Assembly (NCBI RefSeq): GCF_028473745.1
Contig: NZ_CP101137.1
Span: 3,348,001-3,412,000, forward strand
DNA from: Streptomyces sp. M92
GTDB taxonomy: Bacteria > Actinomycetota > Actinomycetes > Streptomycetales > Streptomycetaceae
Length of the DNA: 64,000 bases
Reading direction: 5' to 3'
Part shown: one piece after another, positions 17,916 to 29,023 of the stretch
Position numbering within the stretch: position 1 is the first letter of the stretch
How the letters are laid out: every line of letters begins with the position of its first letter
The notes under the pieces: model-generated
Database searches by the model: none
The model's input: the letters and a program-made list of their open reading frames with translations, nothing else
What the model was told of the DNA's origin: nothing
Program-made: the position numbers and the translations under genes

Positions 17916-18541
17916 CCCGGGCGCCTCGGTCGGCCAGGAGCACGAGGTTGCGGCAGAGGTTGCGCCTGGCCGTTGCGCTGGAGGTTACCCCAAGGGTGCG
18001 CGACCCAGCGGACCGTCTCCGCGTTCGCGCAGGCCACCACCCGATTTCGCCGTGGGCGGATCGCTGACATTCCCGTTGCGGCCGCTTTGCCCATGTTCCC
18101 TGGCTGGAGTGCAAGAGTATGGGACGGGCGGGGTGGGCGGTACGGCTGCGGCCGGGGGAGCGGGGCGCGCTCAGCCGCTTGCGCGTCGGCCGATCGATAC
18201 CCTCTGGGCCCAGGTCCCGTCGACCTGGTCGCGCGGCGGGCCGTCGGGGTGGCAGAGGGCGTGTCCAGCGGTTGTGTGAGATGCCGTGTCAGTGGAAGTA
18301 ACCTCATGCCGTTTGTCTGACATCAGCGGTGCACCATCAGGGCCGCCCGGGGGTCTTGGTCTCCTACAGGTCGGCGCCTCGGCCCCACAGTGGCGATCAA
18401 GCCCAGTCGACGCCCGACTCCCGTCGACGCCAGGCGAAGCGCGCTGTGCTGATGCCGTCGTGGTGGTCTGCCTTGACACTGGAAGGACTGATGGCCCGGG
18501 CGGCTGGCGGATCCGGTGAGCGGTGAGATTGGGGTAGGACG
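17916..18541. other. Stretch without a recognised gene between the two phosphatases
   Basis: About 630 bp with several short overlapping frames of mixed codon bias and no recognised product. A TTGACA at 18473-18478 could be a -35 box for the downstream phosphatase, but no good -10 follows. The sequence probably contains further decayed DNA. Confidence 0.4.
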
Positions 18542-19756
18542 GTGTCTGACGATGCGGTGTTGGGCCGGCTGCTGCGGCAGATCCACGACATGGCGCCCAC
18601 CGACCTGCCTGGGGTGCTGCGCGGGCACTACGCGGCGTTGGGCGTGACCCGGTTGACGGTGTACTTGGCGGATCTGCAGGAGAACGTGCTGGTGGCGATG
18701 CCGGACGCGCAGGCCAACCCGGTCAATGATCTGCCGATCGAGGGAACCCAGGCGGGATGGACGTACCGGAGTGTCTCTCCGCGTGTCAGCGCGGATGAGG
18801 ACGAGGACGGGCTGACGCTGTGGCTGCCGCTCCTGGACGGTGTCGAACGTGTCGGAGTCCTGAAAGTGCAGGCCCCCAGCTTCGACAAGCCCAGGATGCT
18901 GCTCTGCGAGTCCCTGGCGTCGCTGATCACCCTCATCGTCCTGGACAAGGCCGGCTACAGCGACGACTATGCGACGGCCATGCGGGCGCAGCCGATGAGT
19001 CTGCCCGCCGAAATGGTGTGGGCGTTCCTGCCCGCGCGCACCATTGGTACCGGACAGGTCACCTCCAGCGCGGTCCTGGAACCGGCCTACGAGCTGGGCG
19101 GGGACGCGTTCGAGCACGGCATCATCGGCAACCTCCTGCACGCGGCCGTCTTCGACGCCATGGGCCACGACCTGCAGGCGGGCCTGACCTCCTCGGTCGC
19201 GCTGGCCGCCAGCCGCAACACCCGACGCCGCGGCGCCAGTCTCACCGACACCGCCCACGCCATCGACCAGGTCGTGTCCGACGCGTTCCCCGACCGGTAC
19301 GCCACCGCCGTCCTCACCCACCTCGACCTGCTCACCGGACACCTGACCTGGATCAACTGCGGCCACCCCGCTCCCCTGTTGATCCGCAGCGCGGAGGTGG
19401 TGCACGGAGCCATGGAGCACGCCGGCGAACTGCCCCTGGGGCTGGGCGCTGTCCGACCGGACATGCCCCGCACCCTTCACCACCTTCAGCTCAACCCCGG
19501 CGACCGGGTCCTGCTCCACACCGACGGCGTCACCGACGCCCGCTCCCACGCCGGTGAACGCTTCGGCGAGGGCGGCTTCGCCGACTTCATCATCCGCGCC
19601 ATGGCCGCCGGTGAACCCGCCCCCGAAGCCCTGCGCCGGCTCATGCACACCCTCCTCATGCACAAACAGCAAGGCCAGCTCACCGATGACGCAACCATCG
19701 TCCTGTTCGAATGGCACCCCGCGGCACCACCCGGAACCCGCCCCTCGGGGGTGTAA
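18542..19756 (+). CDS. SpoIIE/RsbU-type PP2C phosphatase
   Basis: A 404-residue protein. An N-terminal GAF-like half (about 15-150) precedes a PPM phosphatase domain with ELGGDAFEHG, DAMGHDLQAG, NCGHPAPLL, HTDGVTDAR and a final DDATIVLFEW, so all metal-binding acid motifs are recognisable. GTG at 18542 follows GGGGTAGGA. It probably dephosphorylates an anti-anti-sigma (STAS) protein in a partner-switching pathway. It is only a distant relative of the divergent phosphatase at 16218-17417, so the pair is not a recent duplication. Confidence 0.87.
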   Translation: MSDDAVLGRLLRQIHDMAPTDLPGVLRGHYAALGVTRLTVYLADLQENVLVAMPDAQANPVNDLPIEGTQAGWTYRSVSPRVSADEDEDGLTLWLPLLDGVERVGVLKVQAPSFDKPRMLLCESLASLITLIVLDKAGYSDDYATAMRAQPMSLPAEMVWAFLPARTIGTGQVTSSAVLEPAYELGGDAFEHGIIGNLLHAAVFDAMGHDLQAGLTSSVALAASRNTRRRGASLTDTAHAIDQVVSDAFPDRYATAVLTHLDLLTGHLTWINCGHPAPLLIRSAEVVHGAMEHAGELPLGLGAVRPDMPRTLHHLQLNPGDRVLLHTDGVTDARSHAGERFGEGGFADFIIRAMAAGEPAPEALRRLMHTLLMHKQQGQLTDDATIVLFEWHPAAPPGTRPSGV

Positions 19757-20067
19757 CGCTTCGGCTCCGGCAACCGCCGGCGCGGTCCGCGCTCTGTACT
19801 GGGAAGCCGGCGCCCGTCGCGGGCGAGTCGATTACACCCACGTCATCACACGAGGGGAGGAGTACGCGGCCACCGTCCTGTCAGCCATCTGGTCTGCGTT
19901 CGGCTGACTGCACCGCTTTCTTCCTCTTCCCCGCAGCTGGGCAGAGTCGCCGTCTCGAGGACAGCACGAAGGTTCTCGCCCGGACACGAACCCCGCCGAT
20001 GCGGTGGCATGCGGATCACCGTGTGCAACGCTAGTGACCTGAGTCGGAGATTTGTCGTTGGTCGGGC

Positions 20068-20236
20068 ATGAGTCGTCCGGGTCCGGAGATTCCGCCGTTG
20101 TCGGTGACCGATGCCCAGCGGGCGGTGCTGGAGGGCTGGGTGCGGCGTCGTTCGACGGCCCGGGCTCTGGCCTTGCGCTCGCGGATCGTGCTGGAGTGCG
20201 CCGAGGGGCACTCGATCATGGAGGTCGGTACCCGAA
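20068..20236 (+). pseudogene. IS630-family transposase N-terminal fragment
   Basis: ATG 20068 opens about 55 residues (PPLSVTDAQRAVLEGWV, then ALALRSRIVLECAEGHSI, MEV) typical of the helix-turn-helix start of IS630-like transposases, then homology stops and the cutA leader begins. The IS start is probably near 20035 after a TA. The stretch 19757-20067 before it holds no recognised gene; a short frame ending EEYAATVLSAIWSAFG at 19907 may be another fragment. Confidence 0.65.
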
Positions 20237-20252
20237 CTGGAGAGGTAGCCGC

Positions 20253-20579
20253 ATGGATCCCGAGATCGTGATCGCGCAGACGACGAGTGACGACGAGGAG
20301 CAGGCGAAGACCCTCGCCAGAGGCGCTGTTGAGAGCAAACTGGCGGCGGGCGTCCACATTGACGCGCCCATCACCGCCTTCTACTGGTGGCAGGGGAAGG
20401 TCGAGGCGGCTCAGGAGTGGCGGATCTCCTACATGACGTCGTCGGATCGCCTCCCCGCGCTACAGGCATGGCTGCACGAGAGGCATCCGTACGACGTCCC
20501 CCAGTGGGTCACGCTGCCTGTGACCGGAGGATCGGAGGCGTACCTGTCCTGGGTCGTCGACGAGACGCGCCCGCGGTAG
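20253..20579 (+). CDS. cutA: CutA-like divalent-cation tolerance protein
   Basis: A 108-residue protein of the CutA1 family, small trimeric cytoplasmic proteins linked to copper and other divalent-cation tolerance. The order VIAQTTSDDEEQAKTLARG, KLAAGVHID, AFYWWQGKVEAAQEWRI and HPYDVPQWVTLPV matches the family well. ATG at 20253 has GGAGAGG seven bases upstream. It sits directly behind the truncated IS630 fragment, so the element or the IS deletion may have brought it here. Confidence 0.85.
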   Translation: MDPEIVIAQTTSDDEEQAKTLARGAVESKLAAGVHIDAPITAFYWWQGKVEAAQEWRISYMTSSDRLPALQAWLHERHPYDVPQWVTLPVTGGSEAYLSWVVDETRPR

Positions 20580-20940
20580 AGGTCTCCACTGCAGCGCCTC
20601 GCTCTCACCGAACCTGTGCGCTTCGACGCTTCACAGCGTCGCGAACGTCAGCAGGTGGCTGGCCAGGTCATGCTCAGTGTCGGGGAGCCCGGCAGCGATG
20701 GCCCGGGCCCGCTGCCGGCCCACGGTGTTGGGCTTCGACTCCGCTGCTACGGCGAACTGGTGCGCGACGCAGTCTGGAGCATGCCAACGACACCCTGTAC
20801 ATCGATCTCTCCAGAGTGCCCACCGATCGGGTGACCGGCCGGCGTTCCGCAAAGCGCGAAGCTCCTGTGCCGTTGACAGAGGTGTTCGACGTCTCAACTC
20901 ATCTGCGCAAGAGCCTTGTTGGTCTTCCTGCCCTGCCGCA
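20580..20940. other. Stretch without a recognised gene
   Basis: About 360 bp. A minus-strand frame over 20631-21014 ends with FAVAAESKPNTVGRQRARAI and PDTEHDLASHLLTFATL, which looks protein-like, but its upstream part overlaps a transposase remnant and shows no family. I cannot call a gene. Confidence 0.35.
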
Positions 20941-21210
20941 CTCGACTTGCGCCACGTCCTGGTCGAGTGGGTAATCATGCTCATCGTCACCCGTGAGGGT
21001 GACCGTCGCGGCAAGCTCCCGCCCCATCAGAGTGCTCTCGTCCGCTGGTCTACCTTCGGCGGCACGAACCGCTCACACGGATCGCCGTCGTCACCGCTGC
21101 CGTCGGCCACCTCGCCCGCCGGGCGCCCGGGTGCTAAGAATCCTGCGGGAGACCGACCCCGACTACGTCCTGCTTGACGGAGCGCTTGCCGAGTACCTTC
21201 TCGGCTGCTG
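20941..21210 (+). pseudogene. DDE transposase remnant (HARBI1-like IS5 branch)
   Basis: The frame LRHVLVEWVIMLIVTREGD and KLPPHQSALVRW (20941 to about 21050) and, after a frame change, LRETDPDYVLLDGALAE (about 21132-21190) match the start and first Asp region of streptomycete DDE_Tnp_4 transposases. The homology ends soon after; the rest is gone. Confidence 0.6.
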
Positions 21211-21280
21211 ACAGGTGTCGGGCAGGTGCCCTACGCGGGAGTTCCCATCATGTCCGACCGCCCGCAGGGTGCCCTCGAAG

Positions 21281-21345
21281 CAGGGACATCCCAGGACCTT
21301 TTCAGGGACTTTCACGTCTGTCCCAGGGAGGTCCCAGGGACTTCC
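21281..21345. repeat. Cluster of CAGGGACTT-like words (possible Int arm sites)
   Basis: Within 65 bp: CAGGGACAT (21281), CCCAGGACCTT (21290), CAGGGACTTT (21303), CCCAGGGAGG (21322) and CCCAGGGACTTCC (21333), all in one orientation. Two similar words lie on the int side of the element at 13162-13181. This spacing around a core is what arm-type integrase sites look like. Confidence 0.45.
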
Positions 21346-21362
21346 GCCAGGTAAGCAGGGAA

Positions 21363-21405
21363 GGCCCTGACAGCGCTGAAAGAAGCAAACGCGCTGTTCA
21401 GGGCC
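21363..21405. terminator. Terminator hairpin after sdaA
   Basis: GGCCCTGACAGCGC (21363-21376) pairs with GCGCTGTTCAGGGCC (21391-21405), 14 bp with a one-base bulge, just beyond the sdaA stop. It lies inside the element, so the element supplies the end of the gcvT-sdaA transcript. Confidence 0.75.
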
Positions 21406-21412
21406 TAGAACC

Positions 21413-22780
<1,368 letters not shown>

Positions 22781-22830
22781 GGGGGACTCCTCAGAACGGG
22801 GGTGGTGCAGAGGTGGTGCTTCGGGGGGGC

Positions 22831-22867
22831 GGGGTGCCGTGCCCGCTCGTGACGGGCACGGCACCCC
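22831..22867 (-). terminator. Strong hairpin between glyA and sdaA
   Basis: GGGGTGCCGTGCCCG (22831-22845) and CGGGCACGGCACCCC (22853-22867) form a perfect 15-bp stem with a 7-base loop. It should end much of the glyA transcript or protect its 3' end, so sdaA is probably read at a lower level or also from its own promoter. Confidence 0.7.
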
Positions 22868-22883
22868 CGTGCGCACGCGGTGT

Positions 22884-24146
22884 CTACTTGTTCAGACCCG
22901 GGTACAGCGGGTGCTTGTCGGCCAGGGCCTTCACCCGGGCCTTGAGGGCTTCGGCGTCGTAGGACGGCTTCAGCGCCTCGGCGATCACGTCCGCGACCTC
23001 GGCGAAGTCCTCGGCCGTGAAGCCGCGGGTCGCCAGGGCCGGCGTACCGATGCGCAGACCGGAGGTCACCATCGGCGGACGCGGGTCGTTCGGGACGGCG
23101 TTGCGGTTGACCGTGATGCCGACCTCGTGGAGACGGTCCTCGGCCTGCTGTCCGTCCAGCTCGGAGTCGCGGAGGTCGACCAGGACCAGGTGGACGTCCG
23201 TGCCGCCGGTCAGGACGGAGACGCCCGCCGCCTTCGCGTCGTCCCGCACCAGGCGCTCGGCGAGGATGCGGGCACCCTCCAGCGTACGGCCCTGGCGCTC
23301 CTTGAAGTCCTCGCTCGCGGCGACCTTGAAGGCGACGGCCTTCGCGGCCACCACGTGCTCCAGCGGGCCACCCTGCTGACCGGGGAAGACGGCGGAGTTG
23401 ATCTTCTTGGCCAGCTCGGCCGTGGAGAGGATCACACCGCCGCGCGGGCCGCCCAGCGTCTTGTGGGTGGTGGTGGTCACGACGTGGGCGTGCGGAACCG
23501 GGTTCGGGTGCAGGCCCGCCGCGACCAGACCGGCGAAGTGCGCCATGTCGACCATGAGGTAGGCGCCGACCTCGTCCGCGACCTTGCGGAACGCGGCGAA
23601 GTCCAGTTGGCGCGGGTACGCCGACCAGCCGGCCACGATCAGCTTCGGCTTGTTCTCCTTGGCGAGGCGCTCCACCTCGGCCATGTCGACCTGGCCGTCG
23701 TCGCCGACGTGGTAGGCGACCACGTTGTAGAGCTTGCCGGAGAAGTTGATCTTCATGCCGTGGGTCAGGTGCCCGCCGTGGGCGAGGTTCAGACCCATGA
23801 TCGTGTCGCCCGGCTTGAGCAGCGCGAACATCGCGGCCGCGTTGGCCTGGGCGCCCGAGTGCGGCTGCACGTTGGCGTGCTCGGCGCCGAAAAGCGCCTT
23901 GACCCGGTCGATGGCGATCTGCTCGACCACGTCGACGTGCTCGCAGCCGCCGTAGTAGCGGCGGCCCGGGTAGCCCTCGGCGTACTTGTTGGTGAGGACC
24001 GAGCCCTGGGCCTCCATGACCGCGACCGGCGCGAAGTTCTCGGAGGCGATCATCTCGAGGGTGGACTGCTGGCGGTCCAGCTCGGCGTCGACGGCGGCGG
24101 CGACGTCGGGGTCGAGCTCGTGCAGGGGTGTGTTCAGAAGCGACAT
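22884..24146 (-). CDS. glyA: Serine hydroxymethyltransferase
   Basis: PLP enzyme that interconverts glycine and serine with methylene-tetrahydrofolate. The 420 residues show [10 protein letters not shown], the folate-side loop [15 protein letters not shown] and the PLP lysine K229 in [14 protein letters not shown]. In this cluster it uses the one-carbon unit released from glycine by the cleavage system to make serine. It starts 15 bp after gcvH. Streptomyces often have a second glyA elsewhere; this is the riboswitch-linked copy. Confidence 0.95.
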   Translation of the reverse strand: MSLLNTPLHELDPDVAAAVDAELDRQQSTLEMIASENFAPVAVMEAQGSVLTNKYAEGYPGRRYYGGCEHVDVVEQIAIDRVKALFGAEHANVQPHSGAQANAAAMFALLKPGDTIMGLNLAHGGHLTHGMKINFSGKLYNVVAYHVGDDGQVDMAEVERLAKENKPKLIVAGWSAYPRQLDFAAFRKVADEVGAYLMVDMAHFAGLVAAGLHPNPVPHAHVVTTTTHKTLGGPRGGVILSTAELAKKINSAVFPGQQGGPLEHVVAAKAVAFKVAASEDFKERQGRTLEGARILAERLVRDDAKAAGVSVLTGGTDVHLVLVDLRDSELDGQQAEDRLHEVGITVNRNAVPNDPRPPMVTSGLRIGTPALATRGFTAEDFAEVADVIAEALKPSYDAEALKARVKALADKHPLYPGLNK

Positions 24147-24161
24147 GCGGTCCGTGTCTCC

Positions 24162-24539
24162 TCAGCCGGCGGTGAAGGCGGTGTACTCGTCGGCCGAGAG
24201 CAGGTCGGCCGGCTCGTCCGTGATCCGCACCTTGAACAGCCAGCCGCCCTCGAAGGGCGCGGAGTTCACCAGCGACGGGTCGTTGACGACGTCCTCGTTG
24301 ACCTCGGTGATCTCGCCGGAGACGGGGGAGTACAGGTCGGAGACCGACTTGGTGGACTCCAGTTCGCCGCAGGTCTCGCCCGCGGTCACCGAGTCGCCGA
24401 CCTCGGGGAGCTGGACGAAGACGACGTCACCGAGCGCGTTGGCCGCGTGCTCCGTGATGCCGACCGTCGAAGCGCCGTCCTCGGCGGCCGACAGCCACTC
24501 GTGCTCCTTGCTGTAACGCAGCTGCTGGGGGTTGCTCAT
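24162..24539 (-). CDS. gcvH: Glycine cleavage system H protein
   Basis: Carries the aminomethyl group on a lipoyl arm between the P, T and L proteins. The 125-residue chain has the lipoylation lysine K64 in [10 protein letters not shown] and the flanking YSPVSGEI motif. It lies 111 bp downstream of gcvT on the same strand and 15 bp before glyA. The gene for the P protein is not in the window. Confidence 0.95.
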   Translation of the reverse strand: MSNPQQLRYSKEHEWLSAAEDGASTVGITEHAANALGDVVFVQLPEVGDSVTAGETCGELESTKSVSDLYSPVSGEITEVNEDVVNDPSLVNSAPFEGGWLFKVRITDEPADLLSADEYTAFTAG

Positions 24540-24650
24540 GGCCTGAATTCTCCTGTACGCGGGGGAGTGCTGATGAAGGGGGGGACTACGGAAACCGCTG
24601 GTGATCAGCGAGAACGCGCGCGGGACGGCGAAGGTCCCGCCGCCCAGTGT

Positions 24651-25769
<1,119 letters not shown>

Positions 25770-25814
25770 CGGTCGGTCGTCTCCCAGGACAGGACGGCAC
25801 GGGCGAGGTCGTTC

Positions 25815-26020
25815 CTCCCCATCTGTCATCGGAACCTGAGAGGTTCGCCACGACCACCGGAGTACGGCGATCAGGGCTTGCACCTTGGGTGGGGCCGCCG
25901 TGTCAGGGCGGCCCGCTTTTCAGATGTGCCTCGCCCGCGCGGTAACGGTGCCTGAGAGATTCAAGGGAGGGACTTGCTCCTTCGGCGCCCCGGCGCGGCC
26001 GGGGACTCTCCCGCGCGGAT
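25815..26020 (-). promoter_or_regulatory. Tandem glycine riboswitch of the gcvT operon
   Basis: On the minus strand the leader contains two glycine aptamers in a row. The first (about 25925-26020) has GGGAGAG, CCGAAGGAGCAAG and CTCTCAGGCACCG; the second (about 25815-25900) has AGGTGCAAGCC, ACCTCTCAGGTTCCGATGACA and GGGGAGG. These are the conserved words of the RNA class. It ends about 45 bp before gcvT and should turn the operon on when glycine is high. Confidence 0.92.
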
Positions 26021-26203
26021 TCAAACGGCCGGTATGCAGTTGGCGCCGCCATCATTGCACGCCCGGCCGATCCCTGGGCAGACCGTGATCTGTAACCGGC
26101 CTGTGGCAGTAAGCGCACGAAAACGCGAGACCTGCGCATTACCTTCTCTTTACACTCGACGGGGATGGGAACTCGTGAACCGCCCCAGGGGAGGACGATC
26201 ACG

Positions 26204-26872
26204 GTGAACAGGACCACGGCGTACGCCGCCACCTCGGGTCTCGCGCTGCCCAAGCAGCCCGCCGCCCCGGCACCTCAGGCGTGCGCCGAACTGCCCGCAC
26301 CCGTCGTCCGCGACCTGAGGGACCGCGACGGCCGCAGCCCGCACGCCCTGCTCTTCGGGCCCCGGGACCTGGTGGTGATCACCGGCCTGCCCGGCAGCGG
26401 CAAGTCCACGCTGATGGAGCGCACCGTGCGCGGCCGGCGTATCGACTCCCAGGACACCCGCGACCGCTGGGACCGCCGCATGCCGCGCTTCCTGCCGTAC
26501 GCCCTCTACCGCCCCCTCGTCCGCCTCGCCCACTACGCCGGACTGCGCAGCGCGCTGCGCTCCGGCGAGGGCGTCGTCGTGCACGACTGCGGCACACAGT
26601 CCTGGGTGCGCGCCTGGCTGGCCCGCGAGGCCCGCCGCCGCGAGGGCACCCTGCACCTGCTGCTCCTCGACGTCGACGCCGACGAGGCGCTGGCCGGCCA
26701 GCGGGAGCGCGGCCGGGGCGTGTCGCGGTACGCGTTCCTGCGGCACCGCACGGCCAGCACCCGCCTGCTGCGCGCGGTGACCGAGGGCACCCTGCCCGCG
26801 GGCTGCACCTCGGCCGTCCTGCTGGACCGGGCCGCGGCCGACACCCTCCACCGGATCGCGTTCACCGGGTGA
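26204..26872 (+). CDS. P-loop ATP-binding protein (AAA/zeta-kinase-like)
   Basis: A 222-residue nucleotide-binding protein. Walker A is GLPGSGKST (61-69), followed by RIDSQDTRDRWDRR and a GVVVHDCGTQSWVR segment where a Walker-B-like acid and base stand; the shape resembles small-molecule or zeta-type kinases. The substrate is unknown. GTG at 26204 is chosen because GGGGAGG lies nine bases upstream; ATG 26165 would add 13 residues. It is divergent from the glycine riboswitch operon. Confidence 0.75.
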   Translation: MNRTTAYAATSGLALPKQPAAPAPQACAELPAPVVRDLRDRDGRSPHALLFGPRDLVVITGLPGSGKSTLMERTVRGRRIDSQDTRDRWDRRMPRFLPYALYRPLVRLAHYAGLRSALRSGEGVVVHDCGTQSWVRAWLAREARRREGTLHLLLLDVDADEALAGQRERGRGVSRYAFLRHRTASTRLLRAVTEGTLPAGCTSAVLLDRAAADTLHRIAFTG

Positions 26873-26951
26873 CGCACCGTAGGACCGCACACCCGAAAGG
26901 GTTAGCCTTTTCAGCCACAGCAGCGGTACCAGGCAGGCGGTAGGCGGACAG

Positions 26952-27719
26952 ATGGACTTTCCGGCACAGGCACACCCCCACCCGCACGGCGGGTGGCCCG
27001 GCAACGAGCTGGAGGAGGTGCTGTCCGCCTCCCTCGGCGTCCCGTCGGCCGGCGGCCGGATCGTGGAGGTGCTCGGCCGCAGCTTCCTGTGGATACCCCT
27101 GCCGAACGGCGGCGGCCCGCACAGCGGTCCCCTCGACCTGCCCTCGCTGGAGATCGACGGCCAGGCCTACGTCCCGGTGTTCAGCTCCGAGGAGCAGTTC
27201 CGCCAGGTCGCCGGCGCGCAGATGGCGTACACCGTCGCCCCGGCCGCGGAGTTCGCCCGGGGCCTGCCCCCGCAGGTCGGCATCGCCGTCAACCCGGACG
27301 GCGTCGTCGGCATCCCGCTGCCGCCGCCCGCCGTGGCCGAGCTGTGCCGGGCCGGCCGCACCCCGCTGGACGGGCCCGCGTCCGGCGGCCGGGTCCGCCT
27401 CTTCGAGCCGGACTGGCAGGACGACCCGGTGGACTTCCTGGCCGCCGCCTCCGCCGAGTTCGCCGCGACCGGCGTCGTCCGCACCGCCCGCCGCTGCATG
27501 GCCGCCATCGAGACCGCCGACCCGGTGGTCTTCGTAGGCGTCGAACTCACCCACTGGGAGGGCGACGCCCGCACCCTCCCCCTGGAGGCCCTCGGCCGGG
27601 CCCTAGCCAAGGCCCCCCTGAAGACCCAGGTCAACCTGGTCCTCCTGGAGGCGGCCCAGGACCCGGTCTGCGACTGGCTGCGCACGAACGTCCACCCGTT
27701 CTACGACCGGGACTTGTAA
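26952..27719 (+). CDS. SseB-like protein
   Basis: A 255-residue cytoplasmic protein of the SseB family, named for enhanced serine sensitivity in E. coli. The N-terminal domain (FLWIPLPNGG...AYVPVFSSEEQF) and the C-terminal domain ending DPVCDWLRTNVHPFYDRDL are recognisable. Biochemical function is unknown. It lies beside serine and glycine metabolism genes, and a second SseB-like gene follows. ATG at 26952 follows a GGCGGTAGGCGG stretch. Confidence 0.75.
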   Translation: MDFPAQAHPHPHGGWPGNELEEVLSASLGVPSAGGRIVEVLGRSFLWIPLPNGGGPHSGPLDLPSLEIDGQAYVPVFSSEEQFRQVAGAQMAYTVAPAAEFARGLPPQVGIAVNPDGVVGIPLPPPAVAELCRAGRTPLDGPASGGRVRLFEPDWQDDPVDFLAAASAEFAATGVVRTARRCMAAIETADPVVFVGVELTHWEGDARTLPLEALGRALAKAPLKTQVNLVLLEAAQDPVCDWLRTNVHPFYDRDL

Positions 27720-27750
27720 GAAGCGATCTACGGGACGTCCGGACGCCGGT

Positions 27751-27833
27751 CAGGGCAGCCGCCCCAGGGGCGCGGGGAACTGCGCGCCCAGCCACAACCG
27801 GACCCGCACCCGCCAACGGACAGCACCCCCCCG
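27751..27833. repeat. Dispersed Streptomyces intergenic repeat (CCCCAGGGGCGCGGGG type)
   Basis: The text CAGGGCAGCCGCCCCAGGGG then CGCGGGGAACTGCGCGCCCA and a CAC/ACC-rich tail matches a repeat I know from many Streptomyces intergenic spacers. It forms a hairpin through CCCCAGGGG and may act in transcription ending. Only this copy was noticed here. Confidence 0.6.
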
Positions 27834-27910
27834 AGCACATAGGCGTCCCGCACCCGGCGGAGCCTTAAGCTGGGTTCACAACCGGGGAACTTCTCGAAGG
27901 GGCGATACGC

Positions 27911-28708
27911 GTGAGCGCCAGCGGCACCACGACCGGACAGGTCGAGCACATGCTGCGCCAGGTGACCCCGGGGCGCTACGACGCCTACGAGTCCCTGCTC
28001 CGCGCGCTCGCCACCCCCACGTCCGGCCAGGTCTGGATGCTGCTCTGGCACGGCCAAGCCGGATCCCCGGACGCCCAGTACGGGAACATGGAGGTCGACG
28101 GCTACGGGTACGCCCCCTGCGTCACCTCCGCCCAGGAGCTGTCGGCCAGCGGCTGGAACCGGTCGTACGAGGTGGTCGACGGACTCGAAGCGGCCCGCGC
28201 CCTCTACCCCGACCACTACGGCCTGTGGCTCAACCCGCACGCCCCCGGCGGCGGCGTCGGCGTCCCCTGGCTCGACCTGCGCCGCATCGCCTCCGGCCTG
28301 GACCGCCAGCCCGCCGGTCCCCTGCGGCTGTCCGAACCGGCCATCGAGATCCCGCAGTTCTACGCCCTGCTCGCGCAGAACGCCCACCGCACCCCCGCGG
28401 TCCGCGCGCTGCGCCGCGCCTGGGTGCAGCCGGCGCTCGGGGCGCCTTATCTCGCCATCGGCCTCGACGTGTACGACACCTCCCCGCCGGCCGTCGACGC
28501 GGTGCGCGCCATGATGCAGCAGTCCGTCGGCGCGGTCCCGGACGGGCTGCCCGTGTCGACCGTCGCGATGACCGACGCCCACGACCCGGTCGCCATGTGG
28601 CTGCGTGCCAATGCCCGCCCGTTCTACGACCGCGAAGCCCACGTGGCCGCCCCCGCACAGGCGCCGGCGGGCGGGTACGGATACCCTCCGGCGCAGGGCC
28701 GGTACTGA
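27911..28708 (+). CDS. SseB-like C-terminal domain protein
   Basis: A 265-residue protein distantly similar to its neighbour at 26952-27719; both end with a D-P-V-x-x-W-L-R-x-N-x-x-P-F-Y-D-R motif, here DPVAMWLRANARPFYDR. A Gly/Tyr/Pro-rich tail (AGGYGYPPAQGRY) follows. GTG at 27911 follows AAGGGGCG. A dispersed repeat separates it from the first SseB-like gene, so the two may be separate transcripts. Function unknown. Confidence 0.7.
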   Translation: MSASGTTTGQVEHMLRQVTPGRYDAYESLLRALATPTSGQVWMLLWHGQAGSPDAQYGNMEVDGYGYAPCVTSAQELSASGWNRSYEVVDGLEAARALYPDHYGLWLNPHAPGGGVGVPWLDLRRIASGLDRQPAGPLRLSEPAIEIPQFYALLAQNAHRTPAVRALRRAWVQPALGAPYLAIGLDVYDTSPPAVDAVRAMMQQSVGAVPDGLPVSTVAMTDAHDPVAMWLRANARPFYDREAHVAAPAQAPAGGYGYPPAQGRY

Positions 28709-29023
28709 CCGCCCGGTGGCTCCTCCCGCCCGCGGTGGGCGGACATCTTCGCGCGTAGACGAGGACGTATGGCACCACTGTGTCGTCGATGCCCCAACTC
28801 GTCCTCGTCCGACCCCCGTTACCCACTGTCCGGATAACGGAACACCTCGAACAGCATCACGGTTGCGCATCCATTCCCCGTCAAGTCTGGCTACAGATCG
28901 CCAAAGCGTTGAAGACTCCCGCACCAAGGGGTGGTTGTTCGCCCCTGTGTACGACGGACTGATCACGCCGCTACAGCGGCAAGTGCGGGCCGGCTACCGC
29001 CGGTTGAGAGGGGTCCCTGCCAG
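28709..29023 (+). promoter_or_regulatory. Leader of the oligopeptide transporter operon with two inverted repeats
   Basis: 315 bp without a gene. GACGAGGACG (28758-28767) is mirrored by CGTCCTCGTC (28800-28809), and CCGTTA (28816-28821) by TAACGG (28835-28840). These may be operators or RNA stems for the five-gene operon that follows. I could not assign -10 and -35 boxes with confidence. Confidence 0.45.

Noticed and set aside
20631..21014. Minus-strand frame of 127 codons with a protein-like C-terminus
   Set aside because: It overlaps the plus-strand transposase remnant, and no family or start could be assigned. Mentioned only as part of the gene-poor stretch.
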